Below are positions 32,674-41,398 of a stretch of 64,000 bases of DNA, in pieces. The translations under genes were made by a program, and so were the position numbers. Origin of the DNA: Tenacibaculum adriaticum (GTDB lineage: Bacteria > Bacteroidota > Bacteroidia > Flavobacteriales > Flavobacteriaceae); contig NZ_VNIA01000001.1 of the NCBI RefSeq assembly GCF_008124875.1, positions 1 through 64,000 on the forward strand, in the 5' to 3' direction. Each line of letters starts with the position of its first letter. Position 1 is the stretch's first letter. The notes beneath the pieces were generated by a model, which had not been told where the DNA came from, ran no database searches, and saw nothing but the letters and a program-made list of their open reading frames with translations.

Positions 32674-34143
32674 ATGAAAACTACTCAAAATGTAGCTCCA
32701 GCAATTCAGGAACATTTAGAAAACATTAAAAATAAAATCGCTAAAATCAATGATTCAAATGGCCATCCAATTAAAATTCCTAATTATAATGATTTGTATG
32801 CTGCTGCTGGAAAACTAGATAAAACCGAAAATCCAACTCAATTTATGAACCTTATTCAATCTTTATTAGGAAGAGCTGGAAATGTTGGGTCTGAAACAAT
32901 TTCTTACAATAAAAAAGGAGCTGAGTATTATCTTAAGTTTCCTGAAGACCATCGTATGCACGGTAGTATGGGAAATGAATGGTATTGGTTAGCTTGTCAT
33001 CTAAACGTAACTGATCAAAATAATAAAAAAGGTAAAATCTCTATTTTAGATACTATGCAAAAAACACGTAGTATGGGCACAGATATACAAGCTAAGTACA
33101 ATTGGACGGAAGAGCAAATATGCTTAATGGCTAATATTGCTACTGTTACTGTTAAAATGGATGAGAATGATGAAACCACTTATTATAGAAGAGACACTAA
33201 CGAACAGTGGCCATTAAAAGGAGGAACATCTTCTTTTAGTTCTATTGGAGAACCTTTTTCTTTTAAAGTAGGAACAGACTCCTTAACAGGAACGAATGAT
33301 GTATTGCCCTTAAGGTTAGTGGTTAATAATGAGGATAATATGCAAATTGATCTTACTTTCACTAATTCTGAAAAATTAAATATTGAATCTTCTTTTTTTA
33401 AACAAGGTACTCCTATAGATTTTGGAAATGGAGGAACTGGTATTACACCATTACCAACTCCTGGAATATATTATAGTTGGCCTCAAGTTTTAGTAACTGG
33501 CACTATTACTGTAGGTGGAAATAATTATACTGTAAACTCAGGAATAGGATGGATTGATCACCAATTAATGATGTCTTCAATTTTAGACGCTGATGGAAAA
33601 CCTGATCCAAAATTATTTGAAAACACACCTACTAACTACCCATATAACGGTTGGATTTGGCAATACTATAATTTAGAAAATGGCACTTCATTTACTGGTG
33701 CAGGATTTATTCAAGGTGAAATTCCAGCCAATAATCAAGTAGAAATGGTATATGGCTATTACTTAAAACCTAACCAAAAAAAAGAATGGGATGCCACTTT
33801 TATTATGGGAGATTTAGAATTAAAAGACCCTCAAAATTTTCCTTCTATTTGTAATGATCCTCATAGTACTCCTGTTACCATACCTATTAAGAGAAATTAT
33901 AAAGGTTTAAAAAATATCTTTGATCTCTCTTTATTGGAACACCCAATTTCCGGACAAGCATTACCATGGTATCATAACGGAACATTTAACAATCCTGATA
34001 ATAGTTTATGTGCAGAGTTTCCAGCTGATTTTATTAGCGCAAATCCAGATCATCATCCTAATGGAGTAGGATATTTAGAAACAGTTGGTTTTGAAAAAGT
34101 AAATCAACATAGAGCCTATGCTTTAGGTATTTTAAAAGGATAA
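32674..34143 (+). CDS. AttH/CrtC-like (lipocalin-related) protein
   Basis: A 489-residue protein. I choose the ATG at 32674 over the TTG at 32665. The middle has IYYSWPQVLVTGTITVGG and NSGIGWIDHQL (about residues 265-300), like the YYYSxPR...G and GxxWxDHEW pattern of AttH/hydroxyneurosporene-synthase proteins, a two-domain lipocalin-like fold; GWIWQYYNLENG continues it. The N-terminal 170 residues (EHLENIKNKIAKI, GSMGNEWYWLACHL) are extra. There is no signal peptide. The family includes carotenoid hydratases and proteins of unknown role, so function is open. Confidence 0.6.
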   Translation: MKTTQNVAPAIQEHLENIKNKIAKINDSNGHPIKIPNYNDLYAAAGKLDKTENPTQFMNLIQSLLGRAGNVGSETISYNKKGAEYYLKFPEDHRMHGSMGNEWYWLACHLNVTDQNNKKGKISILDTMQKTRSMGTDIQAKYNWTEEQICLMANIATVTVKMDENDETTYYRRDTNEQWPLKGGTSSFSSIGEPFSFKVGTDSLTGTNDVLPLRLVVNNEDNMQIDLTFTNSEKLNIESSFFKQGTPIDFGNGGTGITPLPTPGIYYSWPQVLVTGTITVGGNNYTVNSGIGWIDHQLMMSSILDADGKPDPKLFENTPTNYPYNGWIWQYYNLENGTSFTGAGFIQGEIPANNQVEMVYGYYLKPNQKKEWDATFIMGDLELKDPQNFPSICNDPHSTPVTIPIKRNYKGLKNIFDLSLLEHPISGQALPWYHNGTFNNPDNSLCAEFPADFISANPDHHPNGVGYLETVGFEKVNQHRAYALGILKG

Positions 34144-34182
34144 TTCTAGAGTAAGACAAAGTAGTAATTCGAATATTCATAC

Positions 34183-34218
34183 AAACACTTTATAAAATTT
34201 GACTTTTATAAGGTGTTT
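34183..34218. terminator. terminator between AttH-like gene and adenine deaminase
   Basis: AAACACTTTATAAAA at 34183-34197 and TTTTATAAGGTGTTT at 34204-34218 pair over 15 bases with one wobble, loop TTTGAC. It overlaps the stop of the convergent adenine deaminase gene and can act both ways. Confidence 0.75.
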
Positions 34219-35839
34219 ACTTTACTTCCAAAGAAGTAAACTTAAACGTATTCCCATCAAACAAACCTTTATCTGATAATTTTAAAGACGGAATTACCAA
34301 CAATGCCATAAACGACAAAGTCATATAAGGTGCTCGCAATTTACTCCCCATTTGTTTTGCTATTTTATCTAATTCGGCATATGACTTCCCTATTTCAACA
34401 GCAGATTTATCGCTCATGATTCCTGCTACAGGAAGAGAAACTATTTTTTCTTCGGATACTGAAACTGCGCAAACCCCTCCTTTATTTTCAATTAATAAAT
34501 TCACTGCTTTACAAATCATTTCATCCGAAACCCCGACTGCTATTATATTATGAGAATCATGGCCAACAGAACTTGCAATGGCACCTTCTTTTAATCCGAA
34601 ATTTTTAATAAATGCTATTGATGGTTCAGCATTTTTATAACGATTTACCACCGTCATTTTTAACACATCATTTTCAATACTTGAAACTAAATTTCCATCT
34701 TTAATTAAGGAATCTACTTCAATTTCATTGGTTACTAATTCTCCGTCCAACGCTTCAATAACTCTAATTTTATCTGCAGCGGAATAAAACTCAAAATCAG
34801 ACACTTTCTTTTTATCGGTATCAAAATTATTTAATACTTCAAAATCTACTGATTTCACAAATGTTTTCCTGTTTTCTGCAACCAATTCTCCGTTTATATA
34901 TGTTTTCAAAACATTAAATTTCTCTAAGTCTTTAATCACAATAAAATCGGCATCATCTCCTTTTTGTAACAACCCAACATCCAACTTATAGTGTTTTACA
35001 GGATTTACACAAGCTGCTTGCAACACTTTAAAAACATCTAGTCCTTTAGCAACGGCACGTTCACACAACTGATTAATATGTCCTTCCAACAAATCATCTG
35101 GATGTTTATCATCAGAACAAAACATCATATTTTCAAAATGTTGAGGAAGTAAGTCTATTAAGGCTTCAAAATTTTTAGCTGCACTTCCTTCGCGAATAAT
35201 CACTTTCATTCCTTTTTGTAGCTTCTCTAAAGCTTCTTCATAGGTAAAACATTCATGATCGGTAGAAATTCCAGCGGAAATATATTTGGTAATATCATCT
35301 CCTCTTAATCCTGGAGCGTGACCATCTATAGGCTTATTATTATTTCTTGCATATTTAATTTTAGCTAAAACCTCTTCATCATCAAACAAAATCCCTGGAT
35401 AATTCATCATTTCAGCTAAATATTTGATATCTGGATTTTCCATCATCAACTCAATATCATCAGAATTTATTATAGCTCCAGCACTTTCAAAAGAAGTTGC
35501 TGGCACACAAGACGGAGCTCCGAAATTGAACTTTAACGGAACTTTCTTTCCGTTTTCAATCATAAAATCCACTCCTTTTACTCCCAACACATTTGCTATT
35601 TCGTGAGGGTCAGAAACCGTGGCAACTGTACCGTGAGTTACTGCAATTTTTGCAAATTCGGAAGGAACCAACATTGAGCTTTCAATATGAATATGTGCAT
35701 CTACAAAGCCTGGAAGTATATAACTTCCTACAGAATGATTTGATTCTCGAATTTCCTTAATTTTTCCATTCTCTACTTCGACTTCTCCTTTAAAAATTCG
35801 CCTGTTTTGTATATCAACAATATTTCCTTGTATTATCAT
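34217..35839 (-). CDS. ade: adenine deaminase
   Basis: Deaminates adenine to hypoxanthine in purine salvage. The 540-residue amidohydrolase has the metal-binding motif [13 protein letters not shown] (about residues 46-58), [24 protein letters not shown] and [10 protein letters not shown], plus the C-terminal domain [11 protein letters not shown] typical of Ade and absent from ordinary adenosine deaminases. Length is slightly under the usual 570-590. It is monocistronic and convergent with the accessory cluster. Confidence 0.94.
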   Translation of the reverse strand: MIIQGNIVDIQNRRIFKGEVEVENGKIKEIRESNHSVGSYILPGFVDAHIHIESSMLVPSEFAKIAVTHGTVATVSDPHEIANVLGVKGVDFMIENGKKVPLKFNFGAPSCVPATSFESAGAIINSDDIELMMENPDIKYLAEMMNYPGILFDDEEVLAKIKYARNNNKPIDGHAPGLRGDDITKYISAGISTDHECFTYEEALEKLQKGMKVIIREGSAAKNFEALIDLLPQHFENMMFCSDDKHPDDLLEGHINQLCERAVAKGLDVFKVLQAACVNPVKHYKLDVGLLQKGDDADFIVIKDLEKFNVLKTYINGELVAENRKTFVKSVDFEVLNNFDTDKKKVSDFEFYSAADKIRVIEALDGELVTNEIEVDSLIKDGNLVSSIENDVLKMTVVNRYKNAEPSIAFIKNFGLKEGAIASSVGHDSHNIIAVGVSDEMICKAVNLLIENKGGVCAVSVSEEKIVSLPVAGIMSDKSAVEIGKSYAELDKIAKQMGSKLRAPYMTLSFMALLVIPSLKLSDKGLFDGNTFKFTSLEVK

Positions 35840-35878
35840 TTTGTAAATTTTTAGCTAAAATAGGTACTTCTTTCCCAT

Positions 35879-35908
35879 AAAAAAAGCACCCAAATTGGAT
35901 GCTTTTTA
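35879..35908 (-). terminator. terminator after pckA
   Basis: AAAAAGCACCC and GGATGCTTTTT around AAATT; on the minus strand the stem is GCATCC/GGGTGC with one G-T pair, followed by a T-run, just after the pckA stop. Confidence 0.8.
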
Positions 35909-35913
35909 AAATT

Positions 35914-37524
35914 TTATTCTTCAATAATTGGTGGTCCACCAGCTAAAATTTCTTCGTTTGCATATTCTTCAAACTTTTTGAAATTAGATCTAAATGAATT
36001 TGCCAATTTATGTGCTGTTTTATAATACTCAACATCATTGTCCCATGCTTTTCTTTGACTTAGCATTTCAGAAGGCACTCCAGGGCATTGTCTTGGCTGC
36101 GCTAAACCAAATACAGAATGTGTATGGTAATTATCGTAACTCATTTCTCCTAAATCACCATTTAATGCTGCATTAATCATAGCACGTGTGTACTTCAATT
36201 TCATTCTATGTCCAATCCCATAAGGACCTGCTGTCCAACCAGTATTTACTAGCCAAACATTTACACCCGTTTCTTTCATTTTTTCACTAAGCATTTCTGC
36301 ATAACGCGTTGGGTGTAATGGCATAAATGGCGCTCCGAAACAAGCTGAAAAACTTGGTAAAGGCTCAGTTACTCCTGCTTCTGTACCAGCTACTTTAGCT
36401 GTGTACCCTGAAATAAAATGGTATGCTGCCTGACCTGGTGTTAACTTAGATATTGGAGGCAATACTCCAAAAGCATCGGCAGTTAAGAAAAATATATTCT
36501 TAGGATTTTTTCCTATAGATGGTGTTTGAATATTTTCAATATGATAAATAGGATAACTTACACGTGTATTTTGTGTAATTGAAGTATCATCAAAATCTAC
36601 ATTTCCTTTCTCATCTAAAATTACGTTTTCAAGAATAGCTCCTTTTTTAATAGCTCCGTAAATTTCCGGTTCTTGTTCTTTAGATAAATTAATCACTTTA
36701 GCATAACAGCCACCTTCAAAATTAAAAACAGTGTTTTCAGCTGTCCAACCATGCTCATCATCTCCAATCAAACTTCTATTTGGATCTGTAGATAAGGTTG
36801 TTTTTCCTGTACCCGACAATCCGAAGAAAATAGCGGTATCTCCATCTTTACCAACATTAGCAGAACAGTGCATTGGTAACGTGTTTTTGTATACCGGTAA
36901 AATGAAATTTAAAGCAGAAAAAATTCCTTTTTTAATTTCTCCTGTATACCCTGTACCACCAATTAAAGCTATTTTTTTTGAAAAGTTTAAAATAGCAAAG
37001 TTGTGTTGACGTGTTCCATCTACTTTAGCATCTGCCATGAAACCTGGTGCATTAATTACAGTCCATTCTGGTGAAAAGTTTTTTAATTCTTCTTCTGTTG
37101 GACGTAAAAACATATTGTAGGCAAACATATTACTCCATGGATATTCGTTTACAACACGAATATTCAATTTATAATTTTCATCTGCACACGCATAACTATC
37201 TCTTACAAATAACTCCTTATTTGAAAGATAACCTACTACCTTGTCGTAAAGTTTATCAAATTTTTCTGAGTCAAAAGGAATATTGATGTCTCCCCACCAA
37301 ACTTTATCTTTGGTAACATCATCTTTTACAATAAAACGATCCTTTGGCGAACGCCCTGTAAATTCTCCTGTGTTTACTGCAATTGCACCTAAAGTTGTTT
37401 CTTTTCCTTGTCCTTTTTCAATTGTTGCGTTATGTAACTCCTCTGAAGTTAATTGATAACGTAGCGTAGCGTTTTTGATTCCTAAGCTATCTAACGAAAT
37501 CGTTTTCGTATCAAGATTTGTCAT
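35914..37524 (-). CDS. pckA: phosphoenolpyruvate carboxykinase (ATP)
   Basis: Converts oxaloacetate and ATP to phosphoenolpyruvate, CO2 and ADP, the first step of gluconeogenesis. The kinase-1 P-loop GLSGTGKTTLS, the RSLIGDDEHGW metal site, NFEGGCYAKVI and FLTADAFGVLPPISKL are all seen; length 536 fits. A palindrome TTAGACAAAA-N8-TTTTGTCTAA lies upstream and covers a -7-like TACTTTTG, so expression may be controlled by a DNA-binding protein. Confidence 0.97.
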   Translation of the reverse strand: MTNLDTKTISLDSLGIKNATLRYQLTSEELHNATIEKGQGKETTLGAIAVNTGEFTGRSPKDRFIVKDDVTKDKVWWGDINIPFDSEKFDKLYDKVVGYLSNKELFVRDSYACADENYKLNIRVVNEYPWSNMFAYNMFLRPTEEELKNFSPEWTVINAPGFMADAKVDGTRQHNFAILNFSKKIALIGGTGYTGEIKKGIFSALNFILPVYKNTLPMHCSANVGKDGDTAIFFGLSGTGKTTLSTDPNRSLIGDDEHGWTAENTVFNFEGGCYAKVINLSKEQEPEIYGAIKKGAILENVILDEKGNVDFDDTSITQNTRVSYPIYHIENIQTPSIGKNPKNIFFLTADAFGVLPPISKLTPGQAAYHFISGYTAKVAGTEAGVTEPLPSFSACFGAPFMPLHPTRYAEMLSEKMKETGVNVWLVNTGWTAGPYGIGHRMKLKYTRAMINAALNGDLGEMSYDNYHTHSVFGLAQPRQCPGVPSEMLSQRKAWDNDVEYYKTAHKLANSFRSNFKKFEEYANEEILAGGPPIIEE

Positions 37525-37551
37525 CCTTATATTTTTTAGTTGTGTTTAATG

Positions 37552-37579
37552 TTAGACAAAAGTAACCCTTTTTGTCTAA
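37552..37579 (-). promoter_or_regulatory. palindromic operator candidate at the pckA promoter
   Basis: TTAGACAAAA at 37552-37561 and TTTTGTCTAA at 37570-37579 are a perfect 10-bp dyad with an 8-base centre. On the minus strand the -7-like box TACTTTTG (37557-37564) overlaps one arm, 33 bases from the pckA ATG. No clear -33 element was found. Confidence 0.55.
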
Positions 37580-37612
37580 ACTTATTAGTGATGAAAAAAA
37601 TTTATGAATCTT

Positions 37613-37993
37613 TTACTTTTGTAGACTTATTTTGAGGAATTTATAAAATAATAGGCTCCATCCCATAATAAATAATAATCCCCCTAAAGGAGTTATGAAC
37701 CAAATTGATTTTGCTGACACTCCAAATAGATTAATTAAATAGATTGATCCAGAGAAAAAAAGAATACCAGCAGTGAATAAAAGAGTTAACGTTCGCTTCA
37801 TTTTTTCAGAAAAGCCATCATATAAATTAATAACTAATAAAACTAAAACATGATACATTTGATAGCGAACTGCCGTCTCAAAACTTTGCATTGCTTCTAC
37901 TGATAATTGTTTTTTTAAAGCATGTGCCCCAAAAGCTCCAAGAATTATTGTTAAAGCTCCCAACAGCGAAGTGATTGTTAAATTTTTATACAT
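37613..37993 (-). CDS. DUF423 membrane protein
   Basis: A 126-residue membrane protein with four helices and the family pattern: SLLGALTIILGAFGAHALKK near residues 9-28, FETAVRYQMYHVLVL, and SGSIYLINLFG before a TPLGGLLFIMGW helix. Function is unknown. It precedes pckA on the same strand by about 90 bases but the palindromic pckA promoter lies between, so it is likely a separate unit. Confidence 0.92.
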   Translation of the reverse strand: MYKNLTITSLLGALTIILGAFGAHALKKQLSVEAMQSFETAVRYQMYHVLVLLVINLYDGFSEKMKRTLTLLFTAGILFFSGSIYLINLFGVSAKSIWFITPLGGLLFIMGWSLLFYKFLKISLQK

Positions 37994-38073
37994 TTTTTAT
38001 TATATTGTTTAAAATTAAACTTTTTTAACGATATTGTCATTCCAAATTTTGAACAAAAGTACATCATAATTTT

Positions 38074-39444
38074 ATGCGAAATATATTAATCATAGGTGCA
38101 GGACGATCAAGCTCGTCCCTAATTAAATATTTATTAGATAAATCTTCAGAAGAAAATTTACATATTACTATTGGTGATTTATCATTAGAAAATGCTGAAG
38201 AAAAAATTAATAATCATTCGAATGCATCTGCAATAGCATTAAATGTTTTTGATGAAGACCAACGTAGAGAAGCTATTAAAAATGCTGATATAGTTATATC
38301 TATGCTTCCTGCACACCTTCATATAGAAGTGGCTAGAAACTGTGTTGAATTTAATAAACACATGGTAACAGCTTCCTACATCTCTAAAGAAATGCAAGCT
38401 TTAGATGATGAAGTAAAAAAGAAAGGTCTTGTTTTTATGAACGAGATTGGTCTTGATCCTGGTATAGACCACATGAGCGCTATGCAAGTCATAGATAAAA
38501 TAAACGAAAGTGGTGCTAAAATGTTGTTGTTTGAATCCTTTTGTGGTGGATTGGTTGCCCCAGAAAGTGATGACAATTTGTGGAATTATAAATTTACTTG
38601 GAATCCTAGAAATGTGGTTTTAGCAGGACAAGGTGGAGCTTCTATGTTTATTCAAGAAGGAACTTATAAGTACATTCCGTATCATAAATTATTTAGAAGA
38701 ACAGAGTTTTTAACGATTAACGGTAGCGGAAAATTTGAAGCTTATGCAAATCGTGATTCTTTAAAATACAGAAGCATTTATGGTTTAGATAACATTCCTA
38801 CGATGTATCGTGGTACGATTAGAAAAGTTGGTTTCTCTCGTGCATGGAACGTTTTTGTACAATTAGGCATGACAGATGATAGTTACACTATTGAAGACTC
38901 AGAAAACATGAGTTATCGTGATTTCACAAACTTATTCCTTGCGTATTCTCCTTCAGATTCTGTGGAATTAAAATTCAGATCTTATTTAAAAATCGATCAA
39001 GACGATGTGATGTGGGATAAATTTTTAGAACTTGATATTTTTAATCCGAAGAAAAAAGTAGGATTGAAAAACGCGACTCCAGCACAAATTCTTCAAAAAA
39101 TATTAATGGATTCTTGGACACTCCAACCTCATGACAAAGACATGATTGTAATGCACCATATTTTTGGTTACCAAAACGAATCTAGCAAACACCAAATAGA
39201 AAGTAGTATGGTAATTAAAGGTGATGACCAAATCTATACTGCTATGGCAAAAACCGTCGGTTTACCTGTTGCAATCGCTACTTTACGCATTTTAAATGGA
39301 GATATAACCACTCCTGGTGTTCAATTACCAATTAAAAAGGAAGTATACGGACCTATTTTAAAAGAATTAGAAGAGTATGGAATTAACTTTGTTGAAAAAG
39401 AGGTGCCTTATTTAGGATATAATCCAGAAAGTGTAAAAGGCTAA
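38074..39444 (+). CDS. saccharopine dehydrogenase family protein
   Basis: A 456-residue oxidoreductase. The Rossmann start ILIIGAGRSSSSLIKYLLD (about 4-22), IVISMLPAHLH, KHMVTASYISKEM, EIGLDPGIDHMSAM and FCGGLVAPESDDN all match the saccharopine reductase type (Lys9-like), which in lysine metabolism makes or splits saccharopine with NAD(P). The substrate is not proven in Bacteroidota. Its last 15 codons are repeated, diverged, at 40380-40427, downstream of the next gene. Confidence 0.9.
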   Translation: MRNILIIGAGRSSSSLIKYLLDKSSEENLHITIGDLSLENAEEKINNHSNASAIALNVFDEDQRREAIKNADIVISMLPAHLHIEVARNCVEFNKHMVTASYISKEMQALDDEVKKKGLVFMNEIGLDPGIDHMSAMQVIDKINESGAKMLLFESFCGGLVAPESDDNLWNYKFTWNPRNVVLAGQGGASMFIQEGTYKYIPYHKLFRRTEFLTINGSGKFEAYANRDSLKYRSIYGLDNIPTMYRGTIRKVGFSRAWNVFVQLGMTDDSYTIEDSENMSYRDFTNLFLAYSPSDSVELKFRSYLKIDQDDVMWDKFLELDIFNPKKKVGLKNATPAQILQKILMDSWTLQPHDKDMIVMHHIFGYQNESSKHQIESSMVIKGDDQIYTAMAKTVGLPVAIATLRILNGDITTPGVQLPIKKEVYGPILKELEEYGINFVEKEVPYLGYNPESVKG

Positions 39445-39488
39445 AAATATTTGGTTTGATTTTTAAGTAATTTCTGATAACTTCGTTA
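39398..39488. repeat. direct repeat copy 3 (saccharopine gene end plus promoter)
   Basis: The last 15 codons of the saccharopine-dehydrogenase gene plus the following promoter (TTTG at 39455-39458, 19-base spacer, TAACTTCG at 39478-39485) are repeated at 40380-40475. The promoter resembles those at 18077 and 18699. Confidence 0.75.
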
Positions 39489-39506
39489 TTTCCAAAAAGT
39501 TATTAT

Positions 39507-40352
39507 ATGAAAAAAAGTGTAGCCTTAGTTTTCCTCGTATTGTTAATCATATCTTGCGATTCACAATTAAAAAGTAGTGATTTTACAAATGAAGAAAGTT
39601 TTACAGAAGGAATTGAAGGACCTGCCACAGACTATGCTGGAAATATTTATGCTGTAAATTTTAAAGAACAAGGTACCATAGCAAAAACTACACCAAATGG
39701 AGAAAGCTCTGTATTTCTAAATTTACCTAATGGAAGTATTGGGAATGGAATACGATTTGGAGAAAAAAACCAAATGTTCGTTGCTGATTATGTTAATCAT
39801 AATATTCTGGAAATAGATTTACGAACTAAAAAGGTTGAAATATTTGCAAATGAACCAAAAGCAAATCAGCCAAATGATATCGCTATTTCTCCAAACAAAA
39901 CGCTTTATGCTAGTGATCCAAATTGGTCAAACAACACGGGTAAGTTATGGAAAATAACAAAAGAAAAAGGGTTTGAATTATTGGAGGAAAACATGGGAAC
40001 TACGAATGGAATTGAAGTAAGTAAAAATGGTAAAAAATTATACGTAAATGAATCTGTACAACGAAAAATATGGATGTATGATATACTAGAAAATGATTTA
40101 CTAAACAATAAGCAAGAATTCTTTTCATTTGAAGACTTTGGATTAGATGGAATGCGATGCCATGAAAATGGAAATCTATACATATGTCGATATGGAAAAG
40201 GAACGGTTGCAATAATATCTCCAGAAGGAAAATTATTAAAAGAAATAAAACTAAAAGGCCAAAAACCAACTAACATTACGTTTAGCAATGATTACAAAAA
40301 TTGCTATATAACAATTGCAGATAGAGGCTGTATTGAAATTGTAGAATTATAA
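39507..40352 (+). CDS. SMP-30/gluconolactonase-like lipoprotein
   Basis: A 281-residue beta-propeller with lipobox IISC (Cys17). The propeller parts are visible: EGIEGPATDYAGNIYAVNF (about 33-51), GNGIRFGEKNQMFVADY, PNDIAISPNKTLYASDPNW, TNGIEVSKNGKKLYVNE and GLDGMRCHENGNLYICRYG, giving the Glu, Asn and Asp metal ligands of the SMP-30 family. It may hydrolyse a lactone; the substrate is unknown. It is flanked by a duplicated segment of the upstream gene, which marks it as a likely insertion. Confidence 0.88.
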   Translation: MKKSVALVFLVLLIISCDSQLKSSDFTNEESFTEGIEGPATDYAGNIYAVNFKEQGTIAKTTPNGESSVFLNLPNGSIGNGIRFGEKNQMFVADYVNHNILEIDLRTKKVEIFANEPKANQPNDIAISPNKTLYASDPNWSNNTGKLWKITKEKGFELLEENMGTTNGIEVSKNGKKLYVNESVQRKIWMYDILENDLLNNKQEFFSFEDFGLDGMRCHENGNLYICRYGKGTVAIISPEGKLLKEIKLKGQKPTNITFSNDYKNCYITIADRGCIEIVEL

Positions 40353-40379
40353 TCTAAAAGAAAAGTAATTAAAAGAATA

Positions 40380-40475
40380 AAAGAGGTCCCGTATTTAGGA
40401 TACACACCAGATAGCATGAAAGTGTAAAGAAATTTAACTTGATTAACTTACTTTCGATAACTTCGCTATCGCCTG
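40380..40475. repeat. direct repeat copy 4 (remnant saccharopine gene end)
   Basis: Reads EVPYLGYTPDSMKV then stop, against EVPYLGYNPESVKG in the intact gene, followed by a diverged promoter piece with GATAACTTCGCTATCG. Together with GATAGCGAA at 40511-40519 it forms an inverted repeat (TTCGCTATC at 40462-40470) that may act as terminator for the SMP-30 gene. Confidence 0.75.
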
Positions 40476-40533
40476 ATATAAGTCATTAAAACGAACCTCA
40501 TATCATTAAAGATAGCGAAACACTATTTTTATT

Positions 40534-41253
40534 TTACATCTTCAAATAAAAATCCTTAGTCAAATTTATATAAGCATCAGTATATTGGTGTCTTTTTGTT
40601 TCTATAGTTAGTTCTTCTTCTATAACTTCAGAAACTTTAAAAGAAAACGCTAACAAACTTCGTTTTACTTCAGAAGTTGGATTCCCTTTTACCCGACAAA
40701 CACTGTTTAAATTCAAATTAAAGGTTTCAGCTAACCTAACAAAATTTTCTTCCTCTTTAAACGGAATGATCGTTGAGAAAACTCCTTCTTCTGATAAAAT
40801 TTTAGAAACTCCTTTTAGTAATTCCTCAAAAGATAAAGAACTTGTAAAGCGCGCTTTATTTCTAGCTTCATCATCACTTTCAAACTCATCCGTATAAAAT
40901 GGAGGATTCGAAATTATTAAATCATACACTTCTTCCTCTTCTGCCATTTCATCTGCAAATTCTTCAAAAGAAGTGTGGTAACAAAACAAACGGTCTCCCC
41001 AATCCGATTGCTCAAAATTTTCTACCGTTTGCTCATACGCACTTTCATCAACCTCAACCGCATCTATTGTCATAGCATCACAACGTTGTGCTAACATTAA
41101 AGCAATTACCCCGGTGCCAGCACCAACATCTAAAATAGTATCAGGATACTTCTCTATAGAAGACCAAGCACCCAACAACACAGCATCTGTACCAATTTTC
41201 ATCGCAGTTTTATCTTGATGAACTGTAAATTCTTTAAATTGAAATGGTTTCAT
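40534..41253 (-). CDS. trmN6: tRNA1(Val) (adenine37-N6)-methyltransferase
   Basis: Methylates N6 of A37 in tRNA-Val. The 239-residue protein has the SAM-binding motif ILDVGAGTGVIALMLAQ (about 40-56) and the adenine-N6 catalytic motif SNPPFYTDE near residue 120, with the FHQKT-like QDKTAMKIGTDAVLLG start of the YfiC family. It is the last gene of a minus-strand run that begins with the DUF4920 gene; its ATG directly follows the stop of the 43-residue membrane protein. Confidence 0.93.
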   Translation of the reverse strand: MKPFQFKEFTVHQDKTAMKIGTDAVLLGAWSSIEKYPDTILDVGAGTGVIALMLAQRCDAMTIDAVEVDESAYEQTVENFEQSDWGDRLFCYHTSFEEFADEMAEEEEVYDLIISNPPFYTDEFESDDEARNKARFTSSLSFEELLKGVSKILSEEGVFSTIIPFKEEENFVRLAETFNLNLNSVCRVKGNPTSEVKRSLLAFSFKVSEVIEEELTIETKRHQYTDAYINLTKDFYLKM

Positions 41254-41385
41254 TTATAAAAATCTTCCGATGATTTTATCGGCATTAAAAAATAAGTAGA
41301 GTACTATAATTAATAAAACAACAAGGAATAACCCTCGTTTAGGATTTGTTTTTTTTTGATTCCCGAATCGTCTTTCGAATTTCAT
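41254..41385 (-). CDS. 43-residue single-helix membrane protein
   Basis: A small gene easily missed. It begins MKFERRFGNQKKTNPKRG, a basic cytoplasmic start, then has one membrane helix (LFLVVLLIIVLYLFF, residues 19-33) and a short tail NADKIIGRFL. Its stop is directly followed by the trmN6 ATG (TAAATG), and mnmD lies 13 bases upstream, so it is in the operon. The positive start and helix order fit an inner-membrane protein with its N-terminus inside. Function unknown. Confidence 0.75.
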   Translation of the reverse strand: MKFERRFGNQKKTNPKRGLFLVVLLIIVLYLFFNADKIIGRFL

Positions 41386-41398
41386 TCTATATATTATT

